Made by a program: the position numbers and the translations under genes. Shown one piece after another: positions 12,103-22,439 of a stretch of DNA of 64,000 nt. Positions within the stretch are counted from its first letter, which is position 1. The number at the start of each line of letters is the position of its first letter. Under the pieces are notes generated by a model, which did not search any database, was not told where the DNA came from, and saw only the letters and a program-made list of their open reading frames with translations. The stretch is taken from positions 27,182,475 through 27,246,474 of the forward strand of contig JBANSL010000009.1 of the NCBI GenBank assembly GCA_037127255.1, written 5' to 3'. This stretch comes from Persicaria tinctoria. Lineage: Eukaryota > Streptophyta > Magnoliopsida > Caryophyllales > Polygonaceae.

Positions 12103-12790
12103 ATGCTTGCATATTACTTATGCATGATGGCATTGTTATAATATTCACCAAGGTTAAGTGGGTCCCAAGTCTTAGAAGAAGTCTAATGTCCGAATCTGCT
12201 TTCGAAGACATTTGATGCAATGTTAATTCTGATAATGGTGAAAGAATTGTGTCAAAAATGGAAATGTTATTGTGAAAGCTTTTAGAAAGAAAATGTTGTA
12301 TTTTGTTCTCTCTTTTAAGCCTGAAGTGAATGCTGTTATTACTTCTGATTCCATGACATTATCTAAGACTAAGATAGGGCATAACAGGCTTGCTCACATA
12401 AGGCACAAGGGCTTAATTAATAAAGTTGCATAAATCTGGCCTATTACCTAAGAAACATGTTGATACTAAATTCATTGAGCATTGTGTGTTAGGCAAGTCT
12501 TTCAAACTCAAATTTCATGTGTCATCATATGTTGCTAAGTTTCCTTTAGAATATGTGCATTATGATCTTTTGGGACCATCACAAGTCCCTACTACAGGAG
12601 GCATGAGACACTTCATCAGCTTCTTAAGTCAAAGGATCAAGCTTTTGATGCATTTACAAAATGGAAGGTAATGGTTGAAAGTCAATCTAACCACAAACTG
12701 AAATGCTTAAAAGCTGATAATGGATTAGTGTTTTGTAACATAATTTAAAAATTATTGTCAACAAAATGGGATTAAGAGACACTTAACTGT
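12103..12790 (+). pseudogene. Copia protease-integrase remnant, copy B (right part)
   Basis: This continues the element broken at 6209. 12300-12430 carries a GAG-pre-integrase-like region (KIGHNRLAHIRHKGL). 12480-12620 encodes HCVLGKSFKLKFH then EYVHYDLLGPSQVPTTGG, the approach to the first catalytic aspartate of Copia integrase. Near 12755 a QQNGI segment marks the last part of the integrase core. The core between these is mostly deleted and the frame shifts. No reverse transcriptase follows. Confidence 0.75.
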
Positions 12791-13316
12791 ACTGGTGGCG
12801 ATGCCATGAATTTAGGCTTAACTATTTAGTACGATGATTCAACCAAAAAGAGATTATACGAACTTAATGGATAATCAAATAGGGGTCTTCGACTATATAA
12901 ATTAAACCCCAAAAGAAAGTTATATAAGAGGTTAAACCATATCGGAATATGACATATATGCGTATAAACTATATCGATCGAAATAAACATTATACATATA
13001 ACCCAATCAAAGCAAGTAAAGTCTTGTTCACATCAATTAGGAAAGGAAAGTAATATATATTGGCAAAAGCAAGAAGCTCTTGATCCTCTCCCACATCGGC
13101 AGTAAGGACCAAATCAAGGAGGAGACTTCTTCTATAAATAAAGGACAAAGGGCAACGTAACAAGGATCGGTTCGGAGTGTTGAGATCGACTTAGGCTGGT
13201 CCCTATAAAGCTTTTTGATCTTTCTCGGAGCGGGATTTGCACCGAATTGCCTGCACTGAACCATGGAGAGCCGATAATCGATCGAGGGCAGACCGTACAA
13301 ACGTCGGACATCTTCA
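12791..13316 (+). repeat. LTR (right end well defined) of an unplaced LTR element
   Basis: The right end is ...CATCTTCA directly followed by a primer-binding-like TGGCGCCGTCTGTGGGAA (13318-13335), common just inside 5' LTRs of plant Gypsy elements. A TATAAATA box lies at 13133-13140. The left end cannot be fixed; Copia sequence ends near 12790. The internal region is lost after about 100 bp, where a LINE begins. Confidence 0.6.
13133..13140 (+). promoter_or_regulatory. TATA box in LTR
   Basis: TATAAATA, about 185 bp before the LTR end, a plausible core promoter for the element transcript. Confidence 0.5.
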
Positions 13317-13317
13317 T

Positions 13318-13335
13318 TGGCGCCGTCTGTGGGAA
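13318..13335 (+). other. primer-binding site
   Basis: TGGCGCCGTCTGTGGGAA, beginning one base after the LTR. TGGCGCC is complementary to the ...GGCGCCA 3' end of a tRNA. The exact tRNA is not assigned here. Confidence 0.6.
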
Positions 13336-13414
13336 CCCATTCACCCTAAGAGGTGATTCGCTAAGGTTAAGTTATCCACCTAATTCACCTTGATTGGGTT
13401 CTATTGTATGTAAG

Positions 13415-14180
13415 TTTTTTTTTTTTGGTGAACAAACCGGGAGCAAGCTCCCTACATAAAACAACTAAGAGAATCATAGACAACAGTTGCGAGGGGCACC
13501 AGTGCCCGCCACATCCCAAGACAAGTACAGATCGATACAGCCCAGAGGTTCCCTGAGAACGTGACAACCTAAAGGCAAATCGAGAGAAAATCTCGAAATT
13601 GAGTTTGCCACCGAGTTAGCCTCTCTGCACACATGACGAAATTGGATGATCCAATTTCTACGGATGAAGCCTTGACACTTCGACACCAGGCTGAACATAG
13701 GGTAAGACACCTTAATCTTCTGCTCCACCAGCTTAACAAGGACTTCCGAATCCGTTTCCAAGATCACCGTTCTGAGCCAAAGGTTCCAAGACAATTTCAT
13801 CCCTTTGAGTACTCCCCATCCCTCCAGCATCAACATCGAGCATGTCCCTATGTTGAACGAGAAGTCGCCAACCTATTGTGCACCCGCATCCCTCACCACC
13901 CCATATACAACAACTCCTCCTTCCTTAGCAACAACCCTATCAGTATTAGTTTTGGCCCAACCCTGCTTCGGCCTTTCCCATCTGAGGATTCTCTCAACTC
14001 TCTTATTAGGGATAAATTCTTCTCCAGTATTCGTAGCAGCGTTTATGTACTCTACCGCCACCTCCAAGCAGTAGCTCGGTTTCAACTTTGCCGGATTTTC
14101 ATCGCTGAAGACCACTTCATTCCTTCTCTTCTAGAAGGTCCACAACACCACAGTGGAGATTGCGCTCCATTCAGCTCGTC
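13415..14180 (-). mobile_element. 5'-truncated LINE (L1 type), RNase H end, minus strand
   Basis: A 12-nt T run at 13415-13426 is the poly(A) tail of a minus-strand LINE. Reading leftward from about 14165, the frame gives LWTF, a stop, KRRNEVVF, then a plant LINE RNase H start (LRWERPKQGWAKTNTD...VVRDAGAQ, 14115-13873). After a break it continues with LETDSEVLVKLVE and HVCREANSVANSISR (13836-13474). These match the RNase H fold at the C-terminus of plant L1-like proteins: a D, an E-x-D and a final H..R.AN..A motif. In the first motif the usual NxDG reads NTDR. Reverse transcriptase is missing through 5' truncation. No clear target-site duplication was found. Confidence 0.8.
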
Positions 14181-14237
14181 TGTGGGAGGGGTGGCGCTGG
14201 TGGCGATTCCCTGGCCGACCAATCCGAGATATGGTTC

Positions 14238-14292
<55 letters not shown>

Positions 14293-14297
14293 TCTGT
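14238..14297. repeat. (CT)n microsatellite
   Basis: An imperfect CT run of about 60 bp with two GT interruptions. Long leucine/serine reading frames across it are artefacts of the repeat. Confidence 0.95.
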
Positions 14298-14970
14298 CTC
14301 AGTTTCAAGCCATTAACGATTTACATCCTCTGAATCCAATCACCCACTGCATTTCTCTTATACAATTTCTTTGATCTGAACTCCCATCACCCGCACTTCA
14401 ATTCCCCTCTTCTCCTAATTTAGGGCTTCATGTCCCTCCCTCGGAACAGCAACGCACGACAGTGACAGCTATAAATACTCCGACAACCGCTAGCAACTCT
14501 GGTATTTCTCTTTTCCTTGTGCCTATTCCGTTCTGCCTGTATATTTTGCAATTTTTATTTTGTTGTCTTGGTGGCAGATGAATTGCTCTTGCTTTTGCCC
14601 TTTACATTGATACCTGGAGGCTGGAACTTGCGATTCCCTGTTTAATTTGAAGAATTCACTTTTATTTTGTTCAATTGGTGATGCTCCGTTTAGATTTGTT
14701 GCCAATCTTTATTGCATATTAGGTTAATTCTCATTCGATAATATTGTGAATTGTTGTTTCCTTGTATTAGGTTAATTTCCACTGGCAACGTTGTCTGGAA
14801 TCATAGTGTTTCAAGTGATCCAAGCATTCAATTCCAGTCATCCTAGTCTAGGAGATGAAATGTCTCTGATTTCAATCTTAGATTTGATTTGTTTTTTGAG
14901 TTCTACCTAGGAATGAAAGTTGAGTTCACCTGATCAATCGGCGATTCGGGGAATTTATCTTATTTTTTAG
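14298..14970. other. UTR- or intron-like sequence, left part of putative Helitron cargo
   Basis: 14298-14515 resembles a plant 5' UTR (CTATAAATA at 14469-14477, C/T-rich). 14515-14970 is T-rich and intron-like. No frame is recognised. The 5' end of the putative Helitron may lie in or before this stretch; I could not find a convincing start. Confidence 0.35.
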
Positions 14971-15530
14971 GCTTATGATGTGCCCTAATATCATCCATGG
15001 TTCTGAGAGTCCTGGAAACCTTGAAGCAACTTCAAACCAATTGGTTAGTAATTTTCTGTTTTGATTATAGGGGTGTGTATATTTCACTTTTTTTTTTCTG
15101 GTTTAGCACTGCCATCCTAGCCATGCTTCTAATATAATTTAACTATTTAAGGATACACAACTTTTGGTGTGTCACTCTCTTCATAGTTAAACACTCTCCC
15201 ACATTAAATCGCTTAACAATATTTTTTTCTCTATCTTTGCTTTATCAGACAATGTAGATTAGTAAAGTTTGCTGAAGTCTATTTGATCTCTTCATGCCCT
15301 CTATAAAATCTTACATTTTTATACCCTTGATGTGCATATTTTGTATGAAACACAAGAGTTCTTAACGTTTGAGATTAAAAGTTGTATGATGATTCATGAT
15401 TTTTTGTTGCAGGCTGATATTGAGCGCTTTGTCGAGGATGGATCCCTAGATGACAATGGGGAGTCTTTTTTGTCCCATGATGATGGAGATCCTAGAGAAG
15501 CAGTTGGTTGTGGCACCGACTTCAGTAAAG
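14971..15530 (+). pseudogene. LEUNIG-like corepressor fragment (two exons)
   Basis: LEUNIG proteins are plant Groucho/Tup1-type transcriptional corepressors with a LisH/LUFS N-terminus, a Q-rich middle and C-terminal WD40 repeats. Exon 15413-15530 (TTGCAG before, GTAAGT after) encodes [19 protein letters not shown] followed by [12 protein letters not shown]...FSKG. This matches the conserved linker just before the WD40 repeats ([20 protein letters not shown]...). Exon 14971-15043 (TTTTTTAG before, GT after) ends GSESPGNLEATSNQL, like the preceding TGTLTSPSNQL segment. No LUFS or WD40 part is present, so this is a captured or decayed fragment. Confidence 0.75.
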
Positions 15531-17534
15531 GTAAGTGGTATTAAGGCCTATAATCTGCATTGTCATATTGTGATATTTATGATTGGTGTTAAATATTTTA
15601 AGTGAGTTACCAACCCTATACCAACTAAATATCTGCAAATGGTTCTCTTTCTCTTTGGTTCTTTCTCATTGTTTGCTTATGGGTAAAATAATTTCTCCTT
15701 GTTTGTGATCTTAATAATTTATATCTAAATAACTTCTATTTGTGCAAGATATGAAAATGTAAATTTGTATTGGTCATATAAATGGGAAAATAAATAGTGG
15801 TGGCCCTCCTTGCTCATTCATGTCGTTCTCAGCTCATTACTTAGCCCTGTAATGTTGTTCTATGCTCATTCATATTGATGCTCAGACAATATTGTTATGA
15901 TGCGTGGTTTCACTAACTACCTAGGCAATGTCGTGTGGGATCTTGAGTCAAAGCTCGATCTTGATACAGTTGGTTACGGTCATTGGACGGTTTGAAAGCC
16001 TAAGACAATTCTCTTTGTCTTTGAGGTTGCTTTTTGTTTTGCTTTTTTTTTTGTTTGATGATTTATCTTCTTCATTATAAGTTAATCAATGATTATGATT
16101 GAATCTATCAATTTTGTAGAAAATAAGGGCCTAGGGGATTTTAGATCCAATTTCGAAGTGCAAAAGTGCCTTCTAATTTAGGTTTTTGGATTTAATCTTT
16201 CTTTGCTAAACCAAAGCGCCTTTTGAGTGGCAGACAAAGGAGATGTCAATGTTAATTTTGCCCACACAATCTCCACCACCCGAGGCTGAGGCAGAGAACC
16301 CTCCTCTGCTACCGCTGCAACCCTCGAAGGAGACAGTACCCTCAGAGGTGTAAGAGAAGGCGTTTGTGCTTATTCCTCTATCGCTGCAGTTGCAAGTGAG
16401 TTTTTCCCTTTACTTCTCTTTGTCCGCTTCCAAGTTTTGCTCTTGAGTTATAACTTGTCTTTCCTGGTTTCATATTTGTTCAGTTCATCATTCTATTAGC
16501 AATGTTTGAGTTTTTGAATTTTTTCCTTGCCATCTATAATCTATCCCTCTTTTTTCAAAATTGAAATAAAGTTTCAATAAATTGAAACTTGAGTTTCCTT
16601 TGCCTATTTTCTGTCTGTTTACTCTTTCATTTTCTTTTGAATTGTTTTTCTGTTATTTTTTGTACAAGTTTGGCAACTTCATTTCTTGAACTTACACTTT
16701 CCTGAAACACTTTTTGTTTTGGGTGATTAAATTATGATTTTTTTCTGCCAGTCATCAATGAGTCAATTCCTACTTACTGATACTTGACTATAAGATAAAT
16801 GAGTTTCACTTGATATCATCTTGTGACATCTGTTGATAAATGCAACGGAAAATGTTCAGCTTTGAATTTTGACTCTATCTAAAAGGGGCATTTTCTTAGT
16901 AGAGTTTGTAACTTTTGGTACAGTAACACATCTCATAATATAGTATATTTTCCTAATTTTTTCTGCCTTCTCAATATGATCATATGAGTGTGACATTCCA
17001 TCTCATTTTCTTACATAGAAACTTAAATTCGGTAAATGCCTTCCTAAAACCATTTTTTATTCCTTCTAGAACTTGCACTTGTATTGATTTCTAATTGTGT
17101 TTCTTATATGTTTGTTACCTTAATCTTCATATATTAGGCCTTTGTACTACTTGTCACATATTTTGGCTTTGGTTATTAGAGCATTGTTGTAAAAATAGGT
17201 TGTAGGAAATACGTTTCTTATAAAATTACATTGATAGTATAAAAAAATAAAGCCCTACCAACATTATGCAAAATCTTGCCATGGCTGGAGCGAATGAGGA
17301 CTGTGAACTGAGGAAACGTTGTTTCTGAGATGAAGTATGTACAAGCACAGAGTGAAAGAAAACATTGTTTCTGAGATGAAGGAAGTAAAGGCTAAGATTG
17401 TTGGCAATTGATACTGAAAGACAAATCATGAATGGCGGAATTCAGCTAACGGAAGCAAAAGTATCTCAGTTGACACTGAAGTAGGAAGCGAAAATTGGGG
17501 GGGGGGGGGGGGGGGGAGGCAAAAACCTTGTCTT
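15531..17534 (+). other. intron-like sequence with two unidentified exon-like pieces
   Basis: 15888-15994 is open (NIVMMRGFTNYLGNVVWDLE...GHWTV, then a stop) and not recognised. 16250-16350 is open and proline/glutamate-rich (SPPPEAEAENPPLLPLQPSKE), like the start of a gene, and also not recognised. 17260-17450 contains duplicated GTTTCTGAGATGAAG segments possibly belonging to the SMC2-like coiled coil. 17497-17516 is a 20-nt G run. Confidence 0.4.
17497..17516. repeat. (G)20 homopolymer
   Basis: Twenty consecutive G residues inside the exon-like SMC2-region sequence. It could form a G-quadruplex and is prone to slippage and sequencing error. Confidence 0.9.
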
Positions 17535-18125
17535 TTGACATAGATAATTTGTCCGAAAATCTTCTGAGAGAAACATCCGTGCTGAAAAATAAAGAAGACA
17601 CTCTGAAAACTGAAGTTGAAAAGGCAACAAGGTAGTGTAATGCTTTTTCTCCTATCTTGCAATGTTTCATCCTCTTGGGATATTTTCTTTATCAATTTAT
17701 CTTATTTACCACATTTCACTATTACGCCTATTATAACATGTTTATGTCTTTTTTCTTTCCATGCCAAATTGAGAGGAGCATTCAAGAATCGACATATTCT
17801 GTAGAAGAGAGGGTTGTTGTTGAAAGGGTTGATAATGAAGTAGCTGTTCTTAAGAAAAGAGTTTAGAATCTTGTTGTAGGGAGGAAATCGAGTTCAAAAT
17901 ATAGAAATATAAATCAAACCAGATTCGTGCCCACGCAAATGATTACAAGACCTCCCCCTGATGTAGCAGCAGGAAGTCGGGACGGCCCTCGAGGAAGTGT
18001 GTCAGCGGATCTCAGGTAGCGGAGGAATCTCACAGGCAGAAAATCAAACAGACAGACAGAAACTACAGAGAAAAGCATAAAAGAAACGAAAGCAGAAAAC
18101 CATGGTCGATATTGAGTGCTGTTAC

Positions 18126-19890
18126 TGATAAGGCATATTCCAATAGGCATTATAGATTAGTTTAGGTGCATTTCATTGTTATATATTCATGTTTTAGTGT
18201 TAATTAGATTAGCATTCATTTTGTGGAAAAGTTCGGAATCTACGCTATTTCGATGGTTTTATGTAGATTCGTAGATCCGAGGAAAAGAACACGAGGAACG
18301 AAGCTAAGTAAGGCTAAGCGAGACTTTAGAGAGCTTAACAAAGAAGTCCCGAAAAGCATGGAACAACGGACCATGAAATCGATGTCTAAGAGCGAAAACA
18401 AGGACGAGTCGCGAAAGCTGTCCGCCCGGCGAGCTGAACTTGTAACGCACTTTCCGGAGGCCTCGAATATCCGATCGATGCATATGAACATGCGTTGGAA
18501 AGCTCTTTTGAAGATCTAAGTGATGGTGTTCTGCTGAATTTTCGCTGACAGCGAATGGATTTACGCCGCAGCGGATCAAGTCATCGAATCAAGTCTGAGC
18601 AAGTGTTTGAGCATGAGTCGCTGCCAACGAGTGGGATCTCGCTGCCAGCGAGTGGAGTCAGTGGAAGCATGTCCAGGAGCACCATGACTCACTACCAGCG
18701 AAAGGAAACTCGCTGCCAGTGAATGGAGTCGCTTCAGCGAAAGACCGGACTCGCTTCAGCGAGTGGGAGCTCTCGCTCAAGCGGAAGGTTGCTCTCGCTG
18801 CAGCGGCTGGGTGGATTCACGGATGCGGAAACAAGGGAGCCGAAGAAGCTTGAAAATATTTTAAGGCAAGGACATTCGCTGTCAGCAAGTGTGGTAGCGA
18901 GGTGGTAGCGAAAATCAAACAATAGCTTAATTAAGGCCATTCGCTGCTAGCGGAATTCTATTCGCTGCCAGCGAAAATGACTCCGGATTGTATATGGAAA
19001 GTCTATCTTTTATCTAGTTTGTTTAGGAAATTTTTATCATATTTGTCTATCTTTTACCTTGTTTATACAAGACTTTAGGCTTATAAATAAGATGTTTTAG
19101 GATTAGTTAAGGATGGATTCAAGTATAGAAATCACCATTGAAGAGAAGAAAGCTTAGGTAAGCCATGTTTGGCTAATTTTGTAGTTTTCGCCTACACTTT
19201 CGTGACTTGGTTGGTGGTTTGTGAGTTTCTAATATAAGTTATTTTTCCTCTATAATTCTTTCAACTTCTTTGTGTGATATTGATTATGTTATTGGTGTTA
19301 TCTTGATTAGCTACCTTGGTAGTATTGATTTCATGCTAGGATTTAATACTTTCGTATTTGTATTATTTCCATAGTAGCACGCATAAGACTGTGGATCCCG
19401 TGTTTGAAGCATGATTATGTAGGGAGTTCACATATATCTTAAACATTGATTTATCGTGTTTAATTGGTGTTATTTATATGCTCAAGTTCTTGGGACGTTG
19501 TGCTATCTATTTGTTAAATCTTGACCGTGTTAAGGTTGCATTGAGGTGTAATGGATTAATTGGACTAGTAGGACTTTTAATCTATTAAAACCAAGACGAG
19601 AGGAATTTGTAGGAAAAGATAATAACTTGAAAAGGATTCGATGATCAATAAAACCAACCAAAGTCGAGAACTTGTAGGTGAAAACGCTTTTCTTCTATCC
19701 TTTATTTTCTTTTGTCAATATTATTTTCTTTTATTTTTATTCATAAACATCTTATCTTTTATATTGATAAATACACAATATTTTGAAATACTTGATTCTC
19801 TAGGGTTCGACCCCTTTCTTGCATACTATACTAGTTTGTTTGTTTCAGAATTATTTTTGACGAGGTGAATCAACGACTTTCCCTCCGTCA
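18126..19890 (+). repeat. 5' LTR of gag-only Gypsy element
   Basis: Opens TGATAAGGCATATTCC and closes CCTCCGTCA. It contains a dense run of CGCTGCCAGCG-type short inverted repeats (18580-18980), a TATAAATAA box at 19082-19090, and a block with GCATATGAACATGCGTTGG (18480-18498) shared with other LTR families in the window. Confidence 0.9.
19082..19090 (+). promoter_or_regulatory. TATA box in 5' LTR
   Basis: TATAAATAA. The same box is present in the 3' LTR near 29054. It is the likely core promoter for the element RNA, followed by about 800 bp of LTR. Confidence 0.55.
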
Positions 19891-19893
19891 AAT

Positions 19894-19911
19894 TGGCGCC
19901 ATTGCCGGGGA
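19894..19911 (+). other. primer-binding site (tRNA-Asp type)
   Basis: TGGCGCCATTGCCGGGGA, three bases after the LTR. It differs at one base from TGGCGCCGTTGCCGGGGA, which I recall as complementary to the 3' end of plant tRNA-Asp and typical of Athila/Tat elements. Confidence 0.85.
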
Positions 19912-20019
19912 ATCAAGTTTATTTCTTTGTTTTATGTAGTTATTAATATTTGTATATATATCTATCCCCGTCGTGGACCTATGTTACGGTTCGCGACACC
20001 TCGTTTCTAATTGTTTGCA

Positions 20020-20909
20020 ATGGATTTGGAGTTATGGCAATACCAAGGAGAATACTTTCACCATTACCTCGCAAGAGTGCAAGATTTAGTGGACGACCGT
20101 GCTTCACGGGGTATCCAAGATGATTTGAAAGAACAAGTACTTTGCGTTCAAGATGGCATGCTTCTCGAGATACAAGAATTCGCCCAATCATTGAAAGATG
20201 AAGGCTTTTACAGTTTGGATTGGTCGGAATTGTGGGATCTTTTCCTTTGCATGGGTGACATGGCGAAGGTGGAAGAAGAATACAAGTTGGCATCCATGCC
20301 CTTACCATTCAAACCAATGGCGAGCGAGATACATGAGGGAAGCCAAGACGCAAGCACCAATGGTTCAATCGAAGATGCAGAATGGAGCCCGATGCCCCTT
20401 GACATGGAGTCTCATGAGTGCACGCATGAGAAACCATGTATTTTGGCACCTACTCCTTGAATTGGTAAATACAGAGCGGCCATTCTGGGGGTTCGAACCG
20501 GGGACCTATGGGTACTACCCACAAGTTCTTTCCGGTGAGCCATTCCGGAATGGTTATTTTGGCACCTACTCCACCAATAGAAATCATCCCCAACTCATCT
20601 ATTAAGGAACAAAGTTCGGAGCCGATTTCTGTGGCTCCCGAGCAAGGTAATGATATTTCTTACACTTTTGTGGATTTTGGTGAATATGTAGATCCTTGGG
20701 AGCGTTACTTCAATAAGCCACTAGCGGAACTGTGATGGTGGTACTACATACCCTCGCAAGGAAGTCATGTTCGAGCATATGAGGAGTTGGGGACCTTCTT
20801 TAACATTACATCATTTGACTTCGGCTTCTTCATATGTGGTGCTCGCCTACCAAGATGGTGTGCACCGGAGTTTGATTTGCTAAAGAGGGCGTTGGCAATG
20901 TCCGAGTGA
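20020..20909 (+). pseudogene. mini-Gag ORF, interrupted by a SINE-like insert
   Basis: The ATG at 20020 opens a frame with FHHYLARVQDLVDD, LKEQVLCVQDGM and WSELWDLFLCM. This resembles only the C-terminal half of the Athila-type gag capsid domain. The frame stops at 20458 inside a 98-bp insert. The same frame resumes at 20573 and reads YVDPWERYFNKPLAEL, one stop, WWYYIPSQG, then ends at 20909 (RALAMSE). A homologous ORF on the minus strand at 36973-37668 keeps both domains, so the pair looks conserved rather than random. The usual N-terminal gag region, zinc knuckle and protease are missing. Confidence 0.75.
20457..20554 (-). mobile_element. 98-bp SINE-like (tRNA-derived) insertion
   Basis: The 18-bp direct repeat TATTTTGGCACCTACTCC flanks it (20439-20456 and 20555-20572). 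On the minus strand it contains TGGCTCACCGG, fitting a Pol III A box, and GGTTCGAACCC, fitting a B box, in the order and rough spacing of tRNA-derived SINEs. It ends near TTACCAATTCAA. It interrupts the gag-like ORF. It lacks a long A tail, so a short or truncated SINE is the best reading; a tRNA-like insertion by another route is possible. Confidence 0.6.
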
Positions 20910-21499
20910 GTCTTGAATGCACAAACAAATAAACTGTCGAGTCTATGACGATAAACAAGGACGCTTCTCGGGAGGCAACCCGAGGTAAGTTTTCCTAAAT
21001 TAGTTATTTCAATTCCTAGTTAGTTAATTAGTTTTGTTGTTTAATACATTAGAAATTTCCTAATTATTTTATATGGTAGATAGATGTTTTCGGAATATTT
21101 TTGGAGCTAACCATGCAGGAAAAAGAAAAGAGAAAAGAAAACGATCGGAGAATAGAGATTTGTGCTAAATTCACTGCCAGCGAGTACATCCGCCCAGATG
21201 ACATAGGAGCTGATTTCATTCGCTGACAGCGAATGGAACTCGCTGACGGCGAATCCCGCAGCGCATGCCTAGTCTTCATCCTTTGTCGTCACATCCCATT
21301 TTATTCATTCTTCTTTCATCCATGCTCGTGGTTCGTCAATCTTCGCCGTTGTCGTTCTTCATTGTTCTTCTTCCAAGCTTCTTCATCTTCGCCATTGAAA
21401 TTTTTCCACAATGTGAGCTATTCTTTGCCCTCTTTCTCGCATATTTTTTTTATGATTTGTTGTCTTTGATTTTCATTGAGGACAATGAAGAGTTTAAGT
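20910..21499 (+). other. non-coding internal region ending in internal polypurine module
   Basis: Contains CGCTGACAGCGAATGG-type repeats (21170-21260) like those in the LTR. It ends with TTGAGGACAATGAAGAGTTTAAGT, the first half of a polypurine module interrupted by the CACTA element; GTGGGGGAGGG continues at 26656. The related element at 36781-36816 preserves the uninterrupted sequence. Confidence 0.7.
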
Positions 21500-22439
21500 C
21501 ACTACTACATATAAGGCTTAATGTAACATTTATTATGTAACGTTTTTAAAAACTGTTACCATAGCTATCTATTGTAACATGTTTTAACATTTATTAACAA
21601 AGTGTTACATTAGCACAAATTATGTTACACTGGATGTAACATTATTTAAAATGATGTAACACTTTTGTATATGTAACACATTTTACTTTTTATTGTAACA
21701 CTATTTAAAATGATGTAGAATTTAATTGTTCTAATGTTTATGCCAATTTTTTTCTTTATTTAATTTATTTTAAATAAATTTTAGTTGAAGATTCGAATTG
21801 TATTTATTATTACGAAAAGTTTTGTTGATTACATTATGCCTAAAACATTTAAAGAAGATTTGGGGGAAAACAATTTTGGATGTTTTGGGAAAAAAAAATA
21901 AAATATACATGTGACAATATTTTATTAATATTTTGAAAAATAAATTATATTAAAATATAATATTAATTGGTATTACTACTATTTTCTACGGCTTTTTAGT
22001 TTTTTATATATATATATATTACAATATATTCATTATTTTATTTATAGATTAAATTTGATATATTAGTACCAATAAATTTAAAACATAAAATAAATAAATA
22101 AATATTTTATAATTTTTTATCCATTTATTGATTTTGTGTTAATATTTAACGTGAAAATAATATATTTTCTATATTATGTTATCTATTTTGTTAATGATAT
22201 TACTAATGTATGTAAATATAAAATGTAACAGAATTTTTAAAATATATTAAACTTAAAATAACTATATATTGTTCTAAAAAATAACTTTATGCCTCATCTA
22301 TTAAGACAAGCATATTTGTTAAAACGTTAAATAAATTCATTCTTTTTTGTTTAACTTCCTATAGAAGGGTTGGCGATTTTTTTTTTCGCCAAAATATAAT
22401 TTGAGAAGCTATTTGGCGGAATTTTTTTCCGCCAAAAAA

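Noticed and set aside
14153..14374. Leucine/serine-rich open frames across the CT repeat, and similar arginine/glutamate-rich frames at 30475-30687
   Set aside because: Microsatellites are open in several frames; these are not proteins.
14971..15530. Functional LEUNIG gene
   Set aside because: Only two linker exons are present; LUFS and WD40 regions are absent and the surroundings are transposon cargo.
18223..18880. Charged open frames in the 18126 LTR, repeated at 28183-28880
   Set aside because: They are repeated because the LTR is repeated. They cover the short palindromic repeats and match no gag or other domain.
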